Source: Blastococcus aggregatus (GTDB taxonomy: Bacteria; Actinomycetota; Actinomycetes; Mycobacteriales; Geodermatophilaceae). Taken from it: a DNA stretch of 64,000 nt. How positions within the stretch are numbered: the stretch's first letter is position 1; every line of letters begins with the position of its first letter. A program made the translations under genes and the position numbers. The stretch is from the NCBI RefSeq assembly GCF_900221005.1, contig NZ_OBQI01000006.1:1-64000 (forward strand), written 5' to 3'. The notes under the pieces are model-generated. The model was not told the DNA's origin. It saw nothing but the letters and a program-made list of their open reading frames with translations, and ran no database searches. Shown here one piece after another: positions 15,026-23,457 of this stretch.

Positions 15026-16246
15026 ATGGACGGCTCGATCACCCGCATCACGCTCAGCGACGGCTCAACCCGCTATCGCGCCCGGTATCGCGACCCAGGC
15101 GGCCGTCAGCACGAGAGGCGCTTTGCGCGGAAGGTAGATGCGCAGCGCTGGCTGGATGAGGCTACGTCAGCCATGGTCACGCAAACGTGGACGGCGCCAG
15201 TCCGAGGCCGGATCACCGTCGAGGAGTGGTCCGATCGATGGCTGTCCTCGCAGACCGGGGTCAAGCCGAGCACCCTCTACCGGTACGAGAACCTGCTGCG
15301 GACCCACGTCCTGCCGTCGTGGAGTCGGTACCGGCTCGCCGACGTCACTCACGCCGACGTCGCCGTCTGGGTGGCTGAGCTGCTGACGCAGGGATCCGCC
15401 CCGGGCACGGTCCGCCAGGCCCACCGCGTCTTCTCACTCCTCCTGGGCCTCGCCGTCCGCGACGGGCGCATCCCCCGCAACCCGGCCGAGCGCGTACCCC
15501 TGCCCCGAGTGACGCGGCAGGAGCCGAGGTTCCTCAACCATGACGAGGTCGAGCGGCTCGCCGACGCGGCGGGTGAGGACGGGGACGTCATACGGCTGCT
15601 CGGCTACACCGGACTGCGCTTCGGCGAGATGGCCGCCCTGCGGGTCCGACGGGTCGACTTCCTCCGGCGCCGGCTCACCATCGCCGAGGCGGTCACCGAA
15701 GTCGGCGGGCGGCTGGAGTTCGGCACACCGAAGACCCATCAGCAGCGGACCGTGCCCCTGCCCGCGACCCTCGCCGAGTCGCTGGCCCGCCACTGCGAGG
15801 GCAAGCAGGGCGACGACCTGCTGAGGACCACGGCCAGCGGCACGGTGCTGCGGCTGCGGAACTGGCGTCGGGCCGTCTTCGATCCGGCGGTCCGGACGGC
15901 CGGGCTGAGCGACGTCACCCCACACGACCTCCGGCACACCGCCGCCTCTCTCGCCGTCGCCAGCGGCGCGACCGTCAAGAGCGTCCAGCGGATGCTCGGG
16001 CACGCCTCGGCGGCCATGACGCTGGACGTGTACTCGGGCCTGTTCGACGACGACCTAGCCGCTTTGGCCGACCGGATGGACGCCGCCGCGCGGGCAGCCA
16101 CGGACGCGCGTGTGGGCGCCGTGTGGGCGCGGCCAGCAGCCGAGACTCCGACGAAGGGAAAACGCCAAGGTCAACGCGGTGGGCCCCGTGGGGATCGAAC
16201 CCACAACCCGCGGATTAAAAGTCCGCTGCTCTGCCAATTGAGCTAG
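15026..16246 (+). CDS. Tyrosine recombinase / phage-type integrase
   Basis: A 406-residue integrase. It has an N-terminal arm-binding-like segment (GSTRYRARYRDPGGRQHERR), a core-binding SAM-like domain (WSDRWLSSQTGVKPSTLYRY) and a catalytic domain with TGLRFGEMAALR (Arg I), HDLRHTAASLA (HxxR) and LGHASAAMTLDVYSGL (Tyr nucleophile). GGAGG lies 5 nt before ATG 15026. The last residues, GDRTHNPRIKSPLLCQLS, are encoded by the antisense of the tRNA-Lys gene, so the stop codon lies within the tRNA. That identifies tRNA-Lys as the attachment site and places the element on the low-coordinate side. Confidence 0.93.
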   Translation: MDGSITRITLSDGSTRYRARYRDPGGRQHERRFARKVDAQRWLDEATSAMVTQTWTAPVRGRITVEEWSDRWLSSQTGVKPSTLYRYENLLRTHVLPSWSRYRLADVTHADVAVWVAELLTQGSAPGTVRQAHRVFSLLLGLAVRDGRIPRNPAERVPLPRVTRQEPRFLNHDEVERLADAAGEDGDVIRLLGYTGLRFGEMAALRVRRVDFLRRRLTIAEAVTEVGGRLEFGTPKTHQQRTVPLPATLAESLARHCEGKQGDDLLRTTASGTVLRLRNWRRAVFDPAVRTAGLSDVTPHDLRHTAASLAVASGATVKSVQRMLGHASAAMTLDVYSGLFDDDLAALADRMDAAARAATDARVGAVWARPAAETPTKGKRQGQRGGPRGDRTHNPRIKSPLLCQLS

Positions 16247-16252
16247 AGGCCC
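16180..16252 (-). tRNA. tRNA-Lys (anticodon TTT)
   Basis: A complete 73-nt cloverleaf: acceptor GGGCCTC pairs with GGGGCCC, the anticodon stem is gcgga/tccgc with loop cttttaa, and the T-loop is ttcgatc. CCA is not encoded. The 3' part overlaps the integrase ORF on the opposite strand and is the probable attB/attR core. Confidence 0.95.
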
Positions 16253-16450
16253 GAGGGCACGCCGCGCCGGCACGCCCCGGTTCCGGGACCACCGAGAGCG
16301 GTTGCCCGTCCCGCGAAGGCTACCGCCGGACGGACGACGCTCCCGCGGGAGCGTCGTCAAGTTCTGCGCCTTGACCCTCGCCCCCGGAGCGGCCGGCCGT
16401 CGCCGTCACCCATCGCCCGAAGGGACGGGGTGCGAACTAGCGTCTGCCGC

Positions 16451-16822
16451 ATGGTCCTCGGACTGATCGAGCTGGCGGTGGTCCTGGCCGTGCTCGCGCT
16501 CCTCGGGACCGTCGGCTGGTCGCTGTGGACCGCCCTCCGCCAGAACGCAGCGGTCGCTCCCCTGCCGTCCCGGCAGCGCGCCCAGCTGGCCGCCGCCGTC
16601 GCCCAGGCCCGCTGGGTCCCGGCCCACGACGAGATCGACGGCACGACCCGGATCCTCGTGCGCCGGACCTACACCGGTCTGGACGGCCTGCCGGCAGTGC
16701 TGGACGAGCGGGTGCTGCAGACCTTCCCGGCGCAGGACCCGGCCTGGGAGGCCAGGTTCACCGAGGCGATGTCCGCCGCGCGGTTCCGCTGCGCCTACCT
16801 CAACGCCGAGGAGTCCCAGTGA
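16451..16822 (+). CDS. Small single-span membrane protein
   Basis: A 123-residue protein that begins with one strong hydrophobic segment, LIELAVVLAVLALLGTVGW, followed by a soluble region with QRAQLAAAVAQARWVPAHDE and RRTYTGLDGLPAVLDERVLQ. This suggests a cytoplasmic or external domain anchored by one helix. No family is recognised. ATG 16451 opens directly into the membrane segment. It is the first chromosomal gene after the tRNA-Lys junction and converges with the tiny gene at 16839. Confidence 0.65.
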   Translation: MVLGLIELAVVLAVLALLGTVGWSLWTALRQNAAVAPLPSRQRAQLAAAVAQARWVPAHDEIDGTTRILVRRTYTGLDGLPAVLDERVLQTFPAQDPAWEARFTEAMSAARFRCAYLNAEESQ

Positions 16823-16838
16823 CGTCGTCCCACCGCGA

Positions 16839-16937
16839 TCACAGGACGTCGAGGAGCAGGAGGAGCAGCACGGTGATCAGCGCGGAGAGGGCTAGCGAGC
16901 CGAGGCAGCCCAGCCGGCTGGAGAAGAGGAAGAACAT
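16839..16937 (-). CDS. Very small membrane protein (32 aa)
   Basis: A 32-residue frame starting MFFLFSSRLGCLGS followed by LALSALITVLLLLLLDVL: a short polar head and one continuous transmembrane helix. A gagggcggg sequence lies just upstream of the ATG. Similar tiny proteins with an LGCLGS motif occur across Geodermatophilaceae as far as I recall, which is why I think it is real. Function is unknown. Confidence 0.5.
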   Translation of the reverse strand: MFFLFSSRLGCLGSLALSALITVLLLLLLDVL

Positions 16938-17163
16938 TCCCGCCCTCTGCCCGACCGGGTGAGCGGCGAACCTCGAACCGCATCGACATGAGCTTTCCGT
17001 CACTGTGCCGTCCGGATGTGCACCCGTTCAGGGGATGCCGAACTCCGGGTCCGATTACGTAGGGTCATCACTGCCCCGCCTGGTGCGTGCTCCCGGGTGG
17101 CCGATGACCCCGGCCCGGCCGACCCGTTCCCCCCGGGCCGGCCGGGCCGGCTTCTCTCGCGGC

Positions 17164-18042
17164 TCAGCGGTTGCGGCTGTGCACCCGCGCCATGACGTGC
17201 CCTGCCTCCATGCGCACCTCGAGCTTCTCCTGCGGGTTGGCCGCCGGCCCGCGCCGCGGCTCGCCGCTGTCGAGGTCGAACGCCGAGCCGTGCCACGGGC
17301 AGACCAGGCACTGCGACCCGCGCACCTCCTCGACCGTCCCTTCCTGCAACGGCCCGGACAGGTGCGCGCAGGCGCCGACGAAGACGTCGACCTTCGTCCC
17401 CCGGCGCACCACGGCCAGCGGCACGTCCGCGGCCCCGCCGGTGCCCGTGCGCCGCGCCGGCCGCCCCTCGGGGAAGTCGTCCAGCGGCCCCAGGTCCAGC
17501 CACTCCGAGGACAGCGCCCGCGCCGCCGTCGCCGCGTGGGACGCCCCGGACGACTGCGCGTAGGACATGTGCCCGCCGATGGCCGCCGATCCCCCGGCGA
17601 TCGCCAGCCCACTGTAGGAGAGCACCCGCCCCAGCCCGCCGCGGTCCTTCCGTCGCGCCGCCAGCGAGCCGGCGTACAGCCCGAGCGCGACCGTGTTGGC
17701 GACGGCGTGCAGCGCGCCGAGCCGGCGCACGCCGGGCCCCTGCTCCGACCAGTCGGCCGCGCCCGACGCCGCGGCAGGCACCGCCGCCGCCACCCCTGCG
17801 CCGATCAGGAACGTGGCCGCCGGCCGCAGCCGCGGAATGGCGTCGAGCAGTCCGGCGGAGACCCAGCTCCCCACCGGCACCTGCACCAGGATCGGATGGA
17901 GGGGGTGGCCGATCCAGGTGCCGTGCAGGAGGTCCTTGACCGGCGGCGGGAGCGCGCCCCGCACGGCCCGGCGGGCCGGCTCGATCACCTTGTCGAACGT
18001 CGCGACGTCCGCGACCCGGTCGAGGAACCCCAGAAGACTCAT
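17164..18042 (-). CDS. Rieske 2Fe-2S protein with DUF2231 membrane domain
   Basis: A 292-residue protein. The N-terminal part carries the DUF2231 signature GTWIGHPLHPILVQVPVGSW and several hydrophobic segments (about residues 50-165). The C-terminal Rieske domain has the cluster ligands in CAHLSG and CPWHGSAF (Cys-His and Cys-His pairs), then a bis-glycine-rich end. It is probably a membrane-bound electron-transfer protein. ATG 18042 gives MSLLGFLDRV. It is transcribed divergently from the GtrA-like gene, with 180 bp between them. Confidence 0.85.
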   Translation of the reverse strand: MSLLGFLDRVADVATFDKVIEPARRAVRGALPPPVKDLLHGTWIGHPLHPILVQVPVGSWVSAGLLDAIPRLRPAATFLIGAGVAAAVPAAASGAADWSEQGPGVRRLGALHAVANTVALGLYAGSLAARRKDRGGLGRVLSYSGLAIAGGSAAIGGHMSYAQSSGASHAATAARALSSEWLDLGPLDDFPEGRPARRTGTGGAADVPLAVVRRGTKVDVFVGACAHLSGPLQEGTVEEVRGSQCLVCPWHGSAFDLDSGEPRRGPAANPQEKLEVRMEAGHVMARVHSRNR

Positions 18043-18222
18043 GCGGAGGCTGCTACCCCCGGCGCGCGGCGCCGACTCCCCGGTCACGACGCGGTCTCGT
18101 CCGGGTGCATCCCGCGGAATGCGGCAGCTTCTGCCAGTTGTTACCGGCATGCTGACCTGTGACAACGAGCGGCGCGAGGAGGATCCTGAGTCGCGCCGCC
18201 GCCCGCGCCCGGAAGGACCTCC

Positions 18223-18753
18223 GTGACCCGCCCGTCCCTGTTGCGTCGCCGTGCCTCCGGCAGCGACGTCGCGGGGGACCCGGTGGCGGAGACCGCGCCC
18301 GCGCCCGCGCCCGCGCCCCAGGGGACCGTACGGCTGGCCGAGCGTCTCCGGCGGGACGACACCCTGGCCCAGTTCGCCCGCTTCGTCCTGGTGGGCAGCT
18401 CGACGACGCTGGTCTACGCGATGCTGTTCATCCCGTTCCAGGGCTTCGGCTACCTGGCCGCGCACCTCATCGCCACCGTCGCGTCCACCGTGCTGGCCAA
18501 CGAGATGCACCGGCGGCTGACCTTCCACGCCGAGGACCGCGTGGGCTGGTTCACCGCCCAGTGGGAGGCGAGCACCGTCGCCGCGCTGGGCCTGGTGGCC
18601 ACCAGCGCCACCCTCGGCTGGGTCGACACCACCGCCGCCGAGGGCCACGTCTGGCTGCAGATCACCGCCGTCGTCACGGTGACGGCGGCGATCGGCCTGA
18701 TGCGCTTCATCGCGCTGCGCTGGATCTTCCGGTCCCCCGCCGACGAGGCCTGA
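18223..18753 (+). CDS. GtrA-family membrane protein
   Basis: A 176-residue protein. After a 45-residue polar N-terminus with an APAPAPAPQ run, it has the GtrA core: LAQFARFVLVGSSTTLVYAM then further hydrophobic segments LAAHLIATVASTVLANEMHR, VAALGLVATSATLGW and ITAVVTVTAAIGLMRFIALR. The motif ANEMHRRLTF is typical. GtrA-like proteins are linked to export or modification of cell-surface polysaccharide lipid carriers. The GTG start at 18223 has a ggaaggacctcc block upstream. Confidence 0.75.
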   Translation: MTRPSLLRRRASGSDVAGDPVAETAPAPAPAPQGTVRLAERLRRDDTLAQFARFVLVGSSTTLVYAMLFIPFQGFGYLAAHLIATVASTVLANEMHRRLTFHAEDRVGWFTAQWEASTVAALGLVATSATLGWVDTTAAEGHVWLQITAVVTVTAAIGLMRFIALRWIFRSPADEA

Positions 18754-18816
18754 CCACCCGGGCGCGCTCGCCGCTCCACCCGCCGCACCTCCGCGCGGCT
18801 CGCTAGCGTGGGCAGC

Positions 18817-20349
18817 GTGACCGAGTCGCCGGACGCCGTGCAGAGCGACGCCGTGCCGAGCGACGCGCCCTCGCCGTGGCGCCGTCGCGCCCGGCTGGCC
18901 GGCCTGTGGCTGGCGCGGATCGGCCTGGCGCTGGTCGGCGCGCTCGTCGCCGTCCTCCTCTTCGCCCGGATCTCGGCGCCCATCGGCCCGTTCGACGCCA
19001 CCCTCGCCGTCCGCCCGGGGTCCGGTGGCGCCGAGGTCGCCGTCCCGCCGCTGGGCTCGCTGGCCGTGGACGTCTTCGACGGCCCGCTGCGCCTGGACGT
19101 GCAGCTGCAGAGCGTCGACCAGGTGCGGGCCCAGGCGCTGGCGAACGACCCCGTGCGGCTGGCCGGCGTGGTCGACCGGGTGACCGAGGACCTGCAGGGC
19201 GCTGCCGTGGAGCTGGTCGTCCGCACCGTCGTCGTGGCGCTGATCGGCGCCGCGCTCGTGTCCTGGCTGGCCCTTCGCCGCCGTCGCGAGCCGCTGATCG
19301 CCGCCGGCATCACCGGCGCCCTCCTGCTCGGCATCGGCGGGATCGGCGCGACCACCTGGCGCCCGGAGGCCATGTCCACGCCGACGTACACGGGGCTGCT
19401 GGTCAACGCGAACAGCCTGATCGGCAACGCGCAGGACATCGTGGCCCGCTTCGACGCCTACCGCGCCTCGCTCGAGGATCTGGTCGCCAACGTCGGCTCC
19501 CTGTACAGCACCCTCTCCGCGCTGCCGCCGCCCGGCGCGGCCGACGACACCGTCGCGCTCCTGCACGTGTCCGATCTGCACCTCAACCCCGCCGGGTTCG
19601 ACCTGGTGCAGCAGGTCGTCGCCCAGTTCCAGGTCGACGGCGTGCTCGACACCGGCGACATCACCGACTGGGGCAGCCCGCCGGAGAACCAGCTGATCGC
19701 CTCCGTGGGCCGCCTCGGCGTGCCCTACGTGTTCATCCGCGGCAACCACGATTCCGCCACCACCGCGGAGCGGGTCGACGCCCAGCCGAACACCACGGTC
19801 CTCGACGACTCCACGACCGAGATCGCCGGGATCTCGATCGCCGGCGCGAAGGACCCGCGCTTCACCCCCGACAAGAGCTCGGGGGACGACGACGCCGGCC
19901 CCGAGGTGCTCACCCGGTCCGGCGAGCGGCTGGCCACCCTGATCGAGTCGCTGGCCGAGCCCCCGGAGGTCGCCCTCGTGCACGACCCGAAGCAGGCTCC
20001 GCCGCTGGAGGGGCTGTCGCCGGTGATCCTCGCCGGCCACACCCACGAGCGGAAGGTCACCGAGCTCGACGACGGCACGCTGCTCATGGTGCAGGGGTCC
20101 ACCGGTGGCGCCGGGCTGCGCGCGCTGCAGGGCGAGTACCCCGAGCCGCTGACCTGCACGGTCCTCTACTTCGCCGCGGGCACCGGCCGGCTGCAGGCCT
20201 ACGACGAGATCACCCTCGGCGGGCTCGGCGAGTCCGAGGTGACCATCCAGCGCACCGTGATCCCGCTGCCTGTCCCCGAGAACGGCACCGAGGACAGCCC
20301 CGAAGACGGCGCCGTGGACGACGGCGCTCCGGCGTCCCCGCCCGGATGA
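18817..20349 (+). CDS. Membrane-anchored metallophosphoesterase
   Basis: About 510 residues. An N-terminal transmembrane helix (IGLALVGALVAVLLFARI) is followed by an extracytoplasmic-like segment and a second membrane pair (VVVALIGAALVSWLALRR, ALLLGIGGIGATTW). The C-terminal calcineurin-like domain has LHVSDLHLN, GVLDTGDITDWG, FIRGNHD and ILAGHTHE, which supply the two-metal site. The acidic, Pro-rich tail is low complexity. GTG 18817 or GTG 18808 could be the start. Substrate is unknown; family members act on phospholipids or nucleotides at the cell surface. Confidence 0.85.
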   Translation: MTESPDAVQSDAVPSDAPSPWRRRARLAGLWLARIGLALVGALVAVLLFARISAPIGPFDATLAVRPGSGGAEVAVPPLGSLAVDVFDGPLRLDVQLQSVDQVRAQALANDPVRLAGVVDRVTEDLQGAAVELVVRTVVVALIGAALVSWLALRRRREPLIAAGITGALLLGIGGIGATTWRPEAMSTPTYTGLLVNANSLIGNAQDIVARFDAYRASLEDLVANVGSLYSTLSALPPPGAADDTVALLHVSDLHLNPAGFDLVQQVVAQFQVDGVLDTGDITDWGSPPENQLIASVGRLGVPYVFIRGNHDSATTAERVDAQPNTTVLDDSTTEIAGISIAGAKDPRFTPDKSSGDDDAGPEVLTRSGERLATLIESLAEPPEVALVHDPKQAPPLEGLSPVILAGHTHERKVTELDDGTLLMVQGSTGGAGLRALQGEYPEPLTCTVLYFAAGTGRLQAYDEITLGGLGESEVTIQRTVIPLPVPENGTEDSPEDGAVDDGAPASPPG

Positions 20350-20372
20350 CCGCGCAGTCCTACCCTCGCACC

Positions 20373-20708
20373 ATGCCCGCGACGACGACGTCCCGCTCCC
20401 GCCTGGCCGCCGGCCTGCTCACCGGCGGGCTGGGCCTCGCCGCCCTGACCGGCTGCACCTTCGGCTCCGAGAACGTCCGGTGCTCGCCCAGCTCGTGCAC
20501 GGTGACGCTGGAGGGCACCGACGCGCAGGTCGACATCCTCGGCACCACCCTCACGTTCGCCGGCACGCAGGACGGTCGCGCCTCGCTCGGCGTCGGGTCG
20601 GCCGACGTCTCCTGCGCCGAGGGCGAGAGCGTCTCGGCCGGGAGCCTGGACCTGGAGTGCTCCTCGGTCACCGAGGACCGCGTCGAGCTCACCGCCTCGC
20701 TGGGCTGA
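20373..20708 (+). CDS. Small lipoprotein, unknown function
   Basis: A 111-residue protein with a lipoprotein signal peptide: SRSRLAAGLLTGGLGLAALTGC, where LTGC is the lipobox. The mature part has three further cysteines (VRCSPSSCTVTLEG, VSCAEGE, LECSSVTED), suggesting disulfides in an exported domain. It sits 23 nt after the metallophosphoesterase stop, probably in the same operon. No family name is recognised. Confidence 0.7.
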   Translation: MPATTTSRSRLAAGLLTGGLGLAALTGCTFGSENVRCSPSSCTVTLEGTDAQVDILGTTLTFAGTQDGRASLGVGSADVSCAEGESVSAGSLDLECSSVTEDRVELTASLG

Positions 20709-20796
20709 GGCCCTGGCGCGATCCCGGCGGTCGGACGACCCTGTGCAGGAGCGCCTCGGACGGCATGTATTGTTTCGTCTGCCCCCGGCAGAACGA

Positions 20797-20869
20797 GCCC
20801 TCATCGTCTAGTGGTCCAGGACGCCGCCCTTTCAAGGCGGTAGCACGGGTTCGAACCCCGTTGGGGGCA
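20797..20869 (+). tRNA. tRNA-Glu (anticodon TTC)
   Basis: Acceptor GCCCTCA pairs with TGGGGGC (one G-U pair), the anticodon loop is ctttcaa, and the T-arm is acggg-ttcgaac-cccgt. CCA is not encoded. It is the first of three clustered tRNAs. Confidence 0.93.
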
Positions 20870-20885
20870 CAGCACGACACAGTTT

Positions 20886-20959
20886 GGCCCTGTAGCGCAG
20901 TTGGTTAGCGCGCCGCCCTGTCACGGCGGAGGTCGCGGGTTCGAGTCCCGTCAGGGTCG
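20886..20959 (+). tRNA. tRNA-Asp (anticodon GTC)
   Basis: Acceptor GGCCCTG pairs with CAGGGTC, the D-loop is agttggtta, and the anticodon loop is ctgtcac. It lies 16 nt after tRNA-Glu. Confidence 0.93.
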
Positions 20960-20962
20960 CTA

Positions 20963-20982
20963 CCCGGTGCGCGAGCACCGGG
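20963..20982 (+). terminator. Hairpin between tRNA-Asp and tRNA-Phe
   Basis: cccggtgc (20963-20970) pairs with gcaccggg (20975-20982) around the loop gcga. It may be a terminator or an RNA-processing signal in the tRNA transcript. Confidence 0.45.
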
Positions 20983-20984
20983 AG

Positions 20985-21058
20985 GGGCAGGTAGCTCAGT
21001 CGGTACGAGCGCTCGCCTGAAAAGTGAGAGGTCGGCGGTTCGACCCCGCCCCTGCCCA
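20985..21058 (+). tRNA. tRNA-Phe (anticodon GAA)
   Basis: Acceptor GGGCAGG pairs with CCTGCCC, the anticodon loop is ctgaaaa, and the T-arm is ggcgg-ttcgacc-ccgcc. It is the last gene of the Glu-Asp-Phe tRNA cluster. Confidence 0.93.
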
Positions 21059-21099
21059 CCCTCTTCTCTTCCCCCGCCGCCAGCTCTGGCCGCGGGTTC

Positions 21100-22128
21100 C
21101 TAGGCCCAGCTGCGGTCCGCCGCCACCTGGGCGTACACCTCCGCGTGCACCCGCCGGACGGCGTCGCGCTGCTCCTCGCGCCAGGCCCGGTCGGCCGGCC
21201 GCGGCATGGGCCGGGTCAGGGCAGCCGACACCGCCGCGGTCAGCGACACCGGGTCGAGGCCGTCGATCTCGTCGTTGGCGTAGGTCACCACCTCCGACCA
21301 CTGGTCGGCGAAGAAGCCGCAGCTCGGCGCCACCACCCGGGTGCCGACGTCGCGGCACACCTCCAGGTCGCGGGAGTGCGTCCCGCACTGCTCCGGCAGC
21401 ACCGCGACGTGCAGCTGCTGCAGCTGGGCGGGCAGCTCGCCCGGCCGGAACACCACCAGCTCCAGGTCGCCGTTCTCCGCCATGGCCCGCACGCCCGGAT
21501 CGACGTCCGAGCCGGCACGGGCGAGCACCCGGAGCCGGCCTCCGCCGGAGACCGCTCCCGACGCCGCCGCCCGGGCCACCGCTGCGGGTTCCGGCACCGC
21601 CGGCGACGCCGTGCCGAGCTGGACGCCGACCAACCCGCGCTCGGCCCCCAGCTCGGGGTCGGGGACGGCGAGCGACGGATGGGCCACCACGATCGCCGTC
21701 CGGCCGTAGCGGTCGGCGATCTCGTCGGCCGCCGAGGGCGTCAGCGTCAGCACCACCTCCGCCGTCCCCAGCAGGGTCGCCAGGTGGGCGTCGTGGCGGA
21801 CGCGGCCGCGCTGCCCGGCCTCACACAGCTGGTGCACGGTGACGACGAGCGGGACGCCCAGGCGCCGCACCGTCTCCGCCCACCGCTCGAGCGCGGGCAC
21901 GTCGAGGTGGCCGTAGCCGGTGTGCAGGTGCAGGACGTCGACGTCGCCGGCGTGTTCGGTCAGGTAGGCCTCGTCGAGCCAGGAGCTCGGCTCCCCGGGT
22001 TCCCCCACGCGCACCGCCCCGCCGGGCAGCACCGCGTCCACGTAGCGGTCCGAGAACGGGACACTGGCGACGCGGAGCGGGTTCGGCTGCCCGCCGGCGG
22101 CCTCGCCCGGGCTGGGTTCTGCGGACAT
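21100..22128 (-). CDS. Glycosyltransferase (GT4-like)
   Basis: A 342-residue protein with two Rossmann-like halves of the GT-B type: VDVLHLHTGYGHLDVPALER then LGVPLVVTVHQLCEAGQRGR, and a C-terminal half with HVAVLPEQCGTHSRDLEVCR and GTRVVAPSCGFFADQW, which corresponds to the nucleotide-sugar-binding helix with its Glu-rich loop. No membrane segment is seen. Donor and acceptor are unknown. ATG 22128 (MSAEPSPGEAAGG) is preferred; a longer frame to 22203 begins with a basic tail unlike the family. Confidence 0.7.
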   Translation of the reverse strand: MSAEPSPGEAAGGQPNPLRVASVPFSDRYVDAVLPGGAVRVGEPGEPSSWLDEAYLTEHAGDVDVLHLHTGYGHLDVPALERWAETVRRLGVPLVVTVHQLCEAGQRGRVRHDAHLATLLGTAEVVLTLTPSAADEIADRYGRTAIVVAHPSLAVPDPELGAERGLVGVQLGTASPAVPEPAAVARAAASGAVSGGGRLRVLARAGSDVDPGVRAMAENGDLELVVFRPGELPAQLQQLHVAVLPEQCGTHSRDLEVCRDVGTRVVAPSCGFFADQWSEVVTYANDEIDGLDPVSLTAAVSAALTRPMPRPADRAWREEQRDAVRRVHAEVYAQVAADRSWA

Positions 22129-22245
22129 CACTGGCTGGGTTCTGCTCCTCGTGCGGTCTCGAGCGGGGCGGCTCCTCTGCCTACCCTGCCATTCTGTGGC
22201 CAACCTGTGACCGACTCCATCGGGTGATCGTCCGGATCCGCGCCG

Positions 22246-22923
22246 TCAGCGGGCGGCCTGCTCGGCGGCGTAGGCCGGCGCCCGGAACCGCGCCAGGGGA
22301 CCGTCGGGGACCAGGCCGGGCGGCGGGTGGCGGACGGCGTCGAACCGCAGGTCCGGGTCCAGCGTGCGCACCGGATCGGCGAGGGTCAGCCGGGCGAAGG
22401 GCCGCCACGGCTCCGTACCGCGAGCGGCCGCGAGCACGAAGACCAGCGCTCCCCGGTGGACGGCGGCGGCCGGCGGTGCGGGATCGGAGGGGACGCCGTC
22501 GGTGGTGGGCAGGGCGGCGATGCGCAGGGATCCCGCGACCGAGCGGTAGGCCATGATCGAGCAGTACGCCGAGGCGGTGTCGCGGCGGAGCGCCGGCAGG
22601 ACCCGGGTGAGCCGGCCCCGGCCGGTGCTGGAGAGCAGCAGGTCGACCGGCGCCCCGTCCTCCCCGCCGAGCCGGACCGCGAGGCCCAGCAGGTCCGGCA
22701 GCCACGCGGGCAACCCGGCACCCCGGGACACCCGGACGACGACGCCCTCGGTCCCCGTGGTGTCGAGGAACGGCACGCCCCACGGCCTGCTCCCACCGTG
22801 CCGCTCCAGGACCGCGTCGAACACCGCGCCCCGCGGATGCATCGGCTTGCCGTCGCGCCACCGGGCCAGCGCGGCCAACGGCACCGCCACCAGCCGGCCC
22901 GCTCCCCGCGCCAGATCTCCCAC
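22246..22923 (-). CDS. Conserved hypothetical protein (phosphodiesterase-annotated family)
   Basis: A 225-residue protein with the conserved early block KPMHPRGAVFDAVLERHG, then GVPFLDTTGTEGVVVRVSRG and IMAYRSVAGSLRIAALPTTD. Similar actinobacterial proteins are often labelled phosphodiesterase, but I see no recognised metal-binding motif, so I keep the call general. No signal peptide. It is the first gene of a short minus-strand segment before the glycosyltransferase. Confidence 0.55.
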   Translation of the reverse strand: MGDLARGAGRLVAVPLAALARWRDGKPMHPRGAVFDAVLERHGGSRPWGVPFLDTTGTEGVVVRVSRGAGLPAWLPDLLGLAVRLGGEDGAPVDLLLSSTGRGRLTRVLPALRRDTASAYCSIMAYRSVAGSLRIAALPTTDGVPSDPAPPAAAVHRGALVFVLAAARGTEPWRPFARLTLADPVRTLDPDLRFDAVRHPPPGLVPDGPLARFRAPAYAAEQAAR

Positions 22924-23177
22924 GACCGCCCTCCCCTCGCCGCGCGCTCCCTACCCGGACCGGGCGGGACCACGCTGAGCGCGGGCCGCCCCGTTCCCCT
23001 GACCAGCCCGAACGGCTACGGTGGGCCGGCCCGGCGCCGGTTGTGGAGACCTGTGTGACGGGCGGGACGAGCCCCGGGGACCAGCGGCGAATAGTGCGCA
23101 ACGCGGCCGGGATCTTCGGCGCAATCTGACCGCCGCGCCCCGTGACACGGACCGATCCGCACCACTACTTTCTGAGC

Positions 23178-23393
23178 ATGCTCTCGACGCTCCTGGTGCT
23201 CGGCGGTGTCCTCGTGGGGCTCCTCGTGCTGCTGGCCCTCATCGTCAGCCTCAGCGCCCGCCCCGCCACGGTCGCGCGCTCGACGAGCGCCGGTCGCGGC
23301 GAGACCTGGGTCGCCCAGGCCGGGCGTGCGCACCCCGACGCGTGGTCGCCGATGGCCGGCGCCTCGACGAACGAGATGCCCGCCGTCCGCTGA
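23178..23393 (+). CDS. Small membrane protein, unknown function
   Basis: A 71-residue protein with one N-terminal transmembrane helix, TLLVLGGVLVGLLVLLALIV, and a short polar tail ending DAWSPMAGASTNEMPAVR. No family is recognised. ATG 23178 opens right at the membrane segment. It converges with the GMC oxidoreductase. Confidence 0.55.
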   Translation: MLSTLLVLGGVLVGLLVLLALIVSLSARPATVARSTSAGRGETWVAQAGRAHPDAWSPMAGASTNEMPAVR

Positions 23394-23457
23394 TCGCGGA
23401 CGCCCCCGACTCCGGCGTCCCGGCGGCTGCGGTCAGCGCGCCGCCGGGACGATCCGG

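Noticed and set aside
17164-20046. 960-codon minus-strand frame that includes the Rieske protein
   Set aside because: Only the part up to 18042 resembles a real protein; the rest is antisense to the GtrA and phosphoesterase genes.
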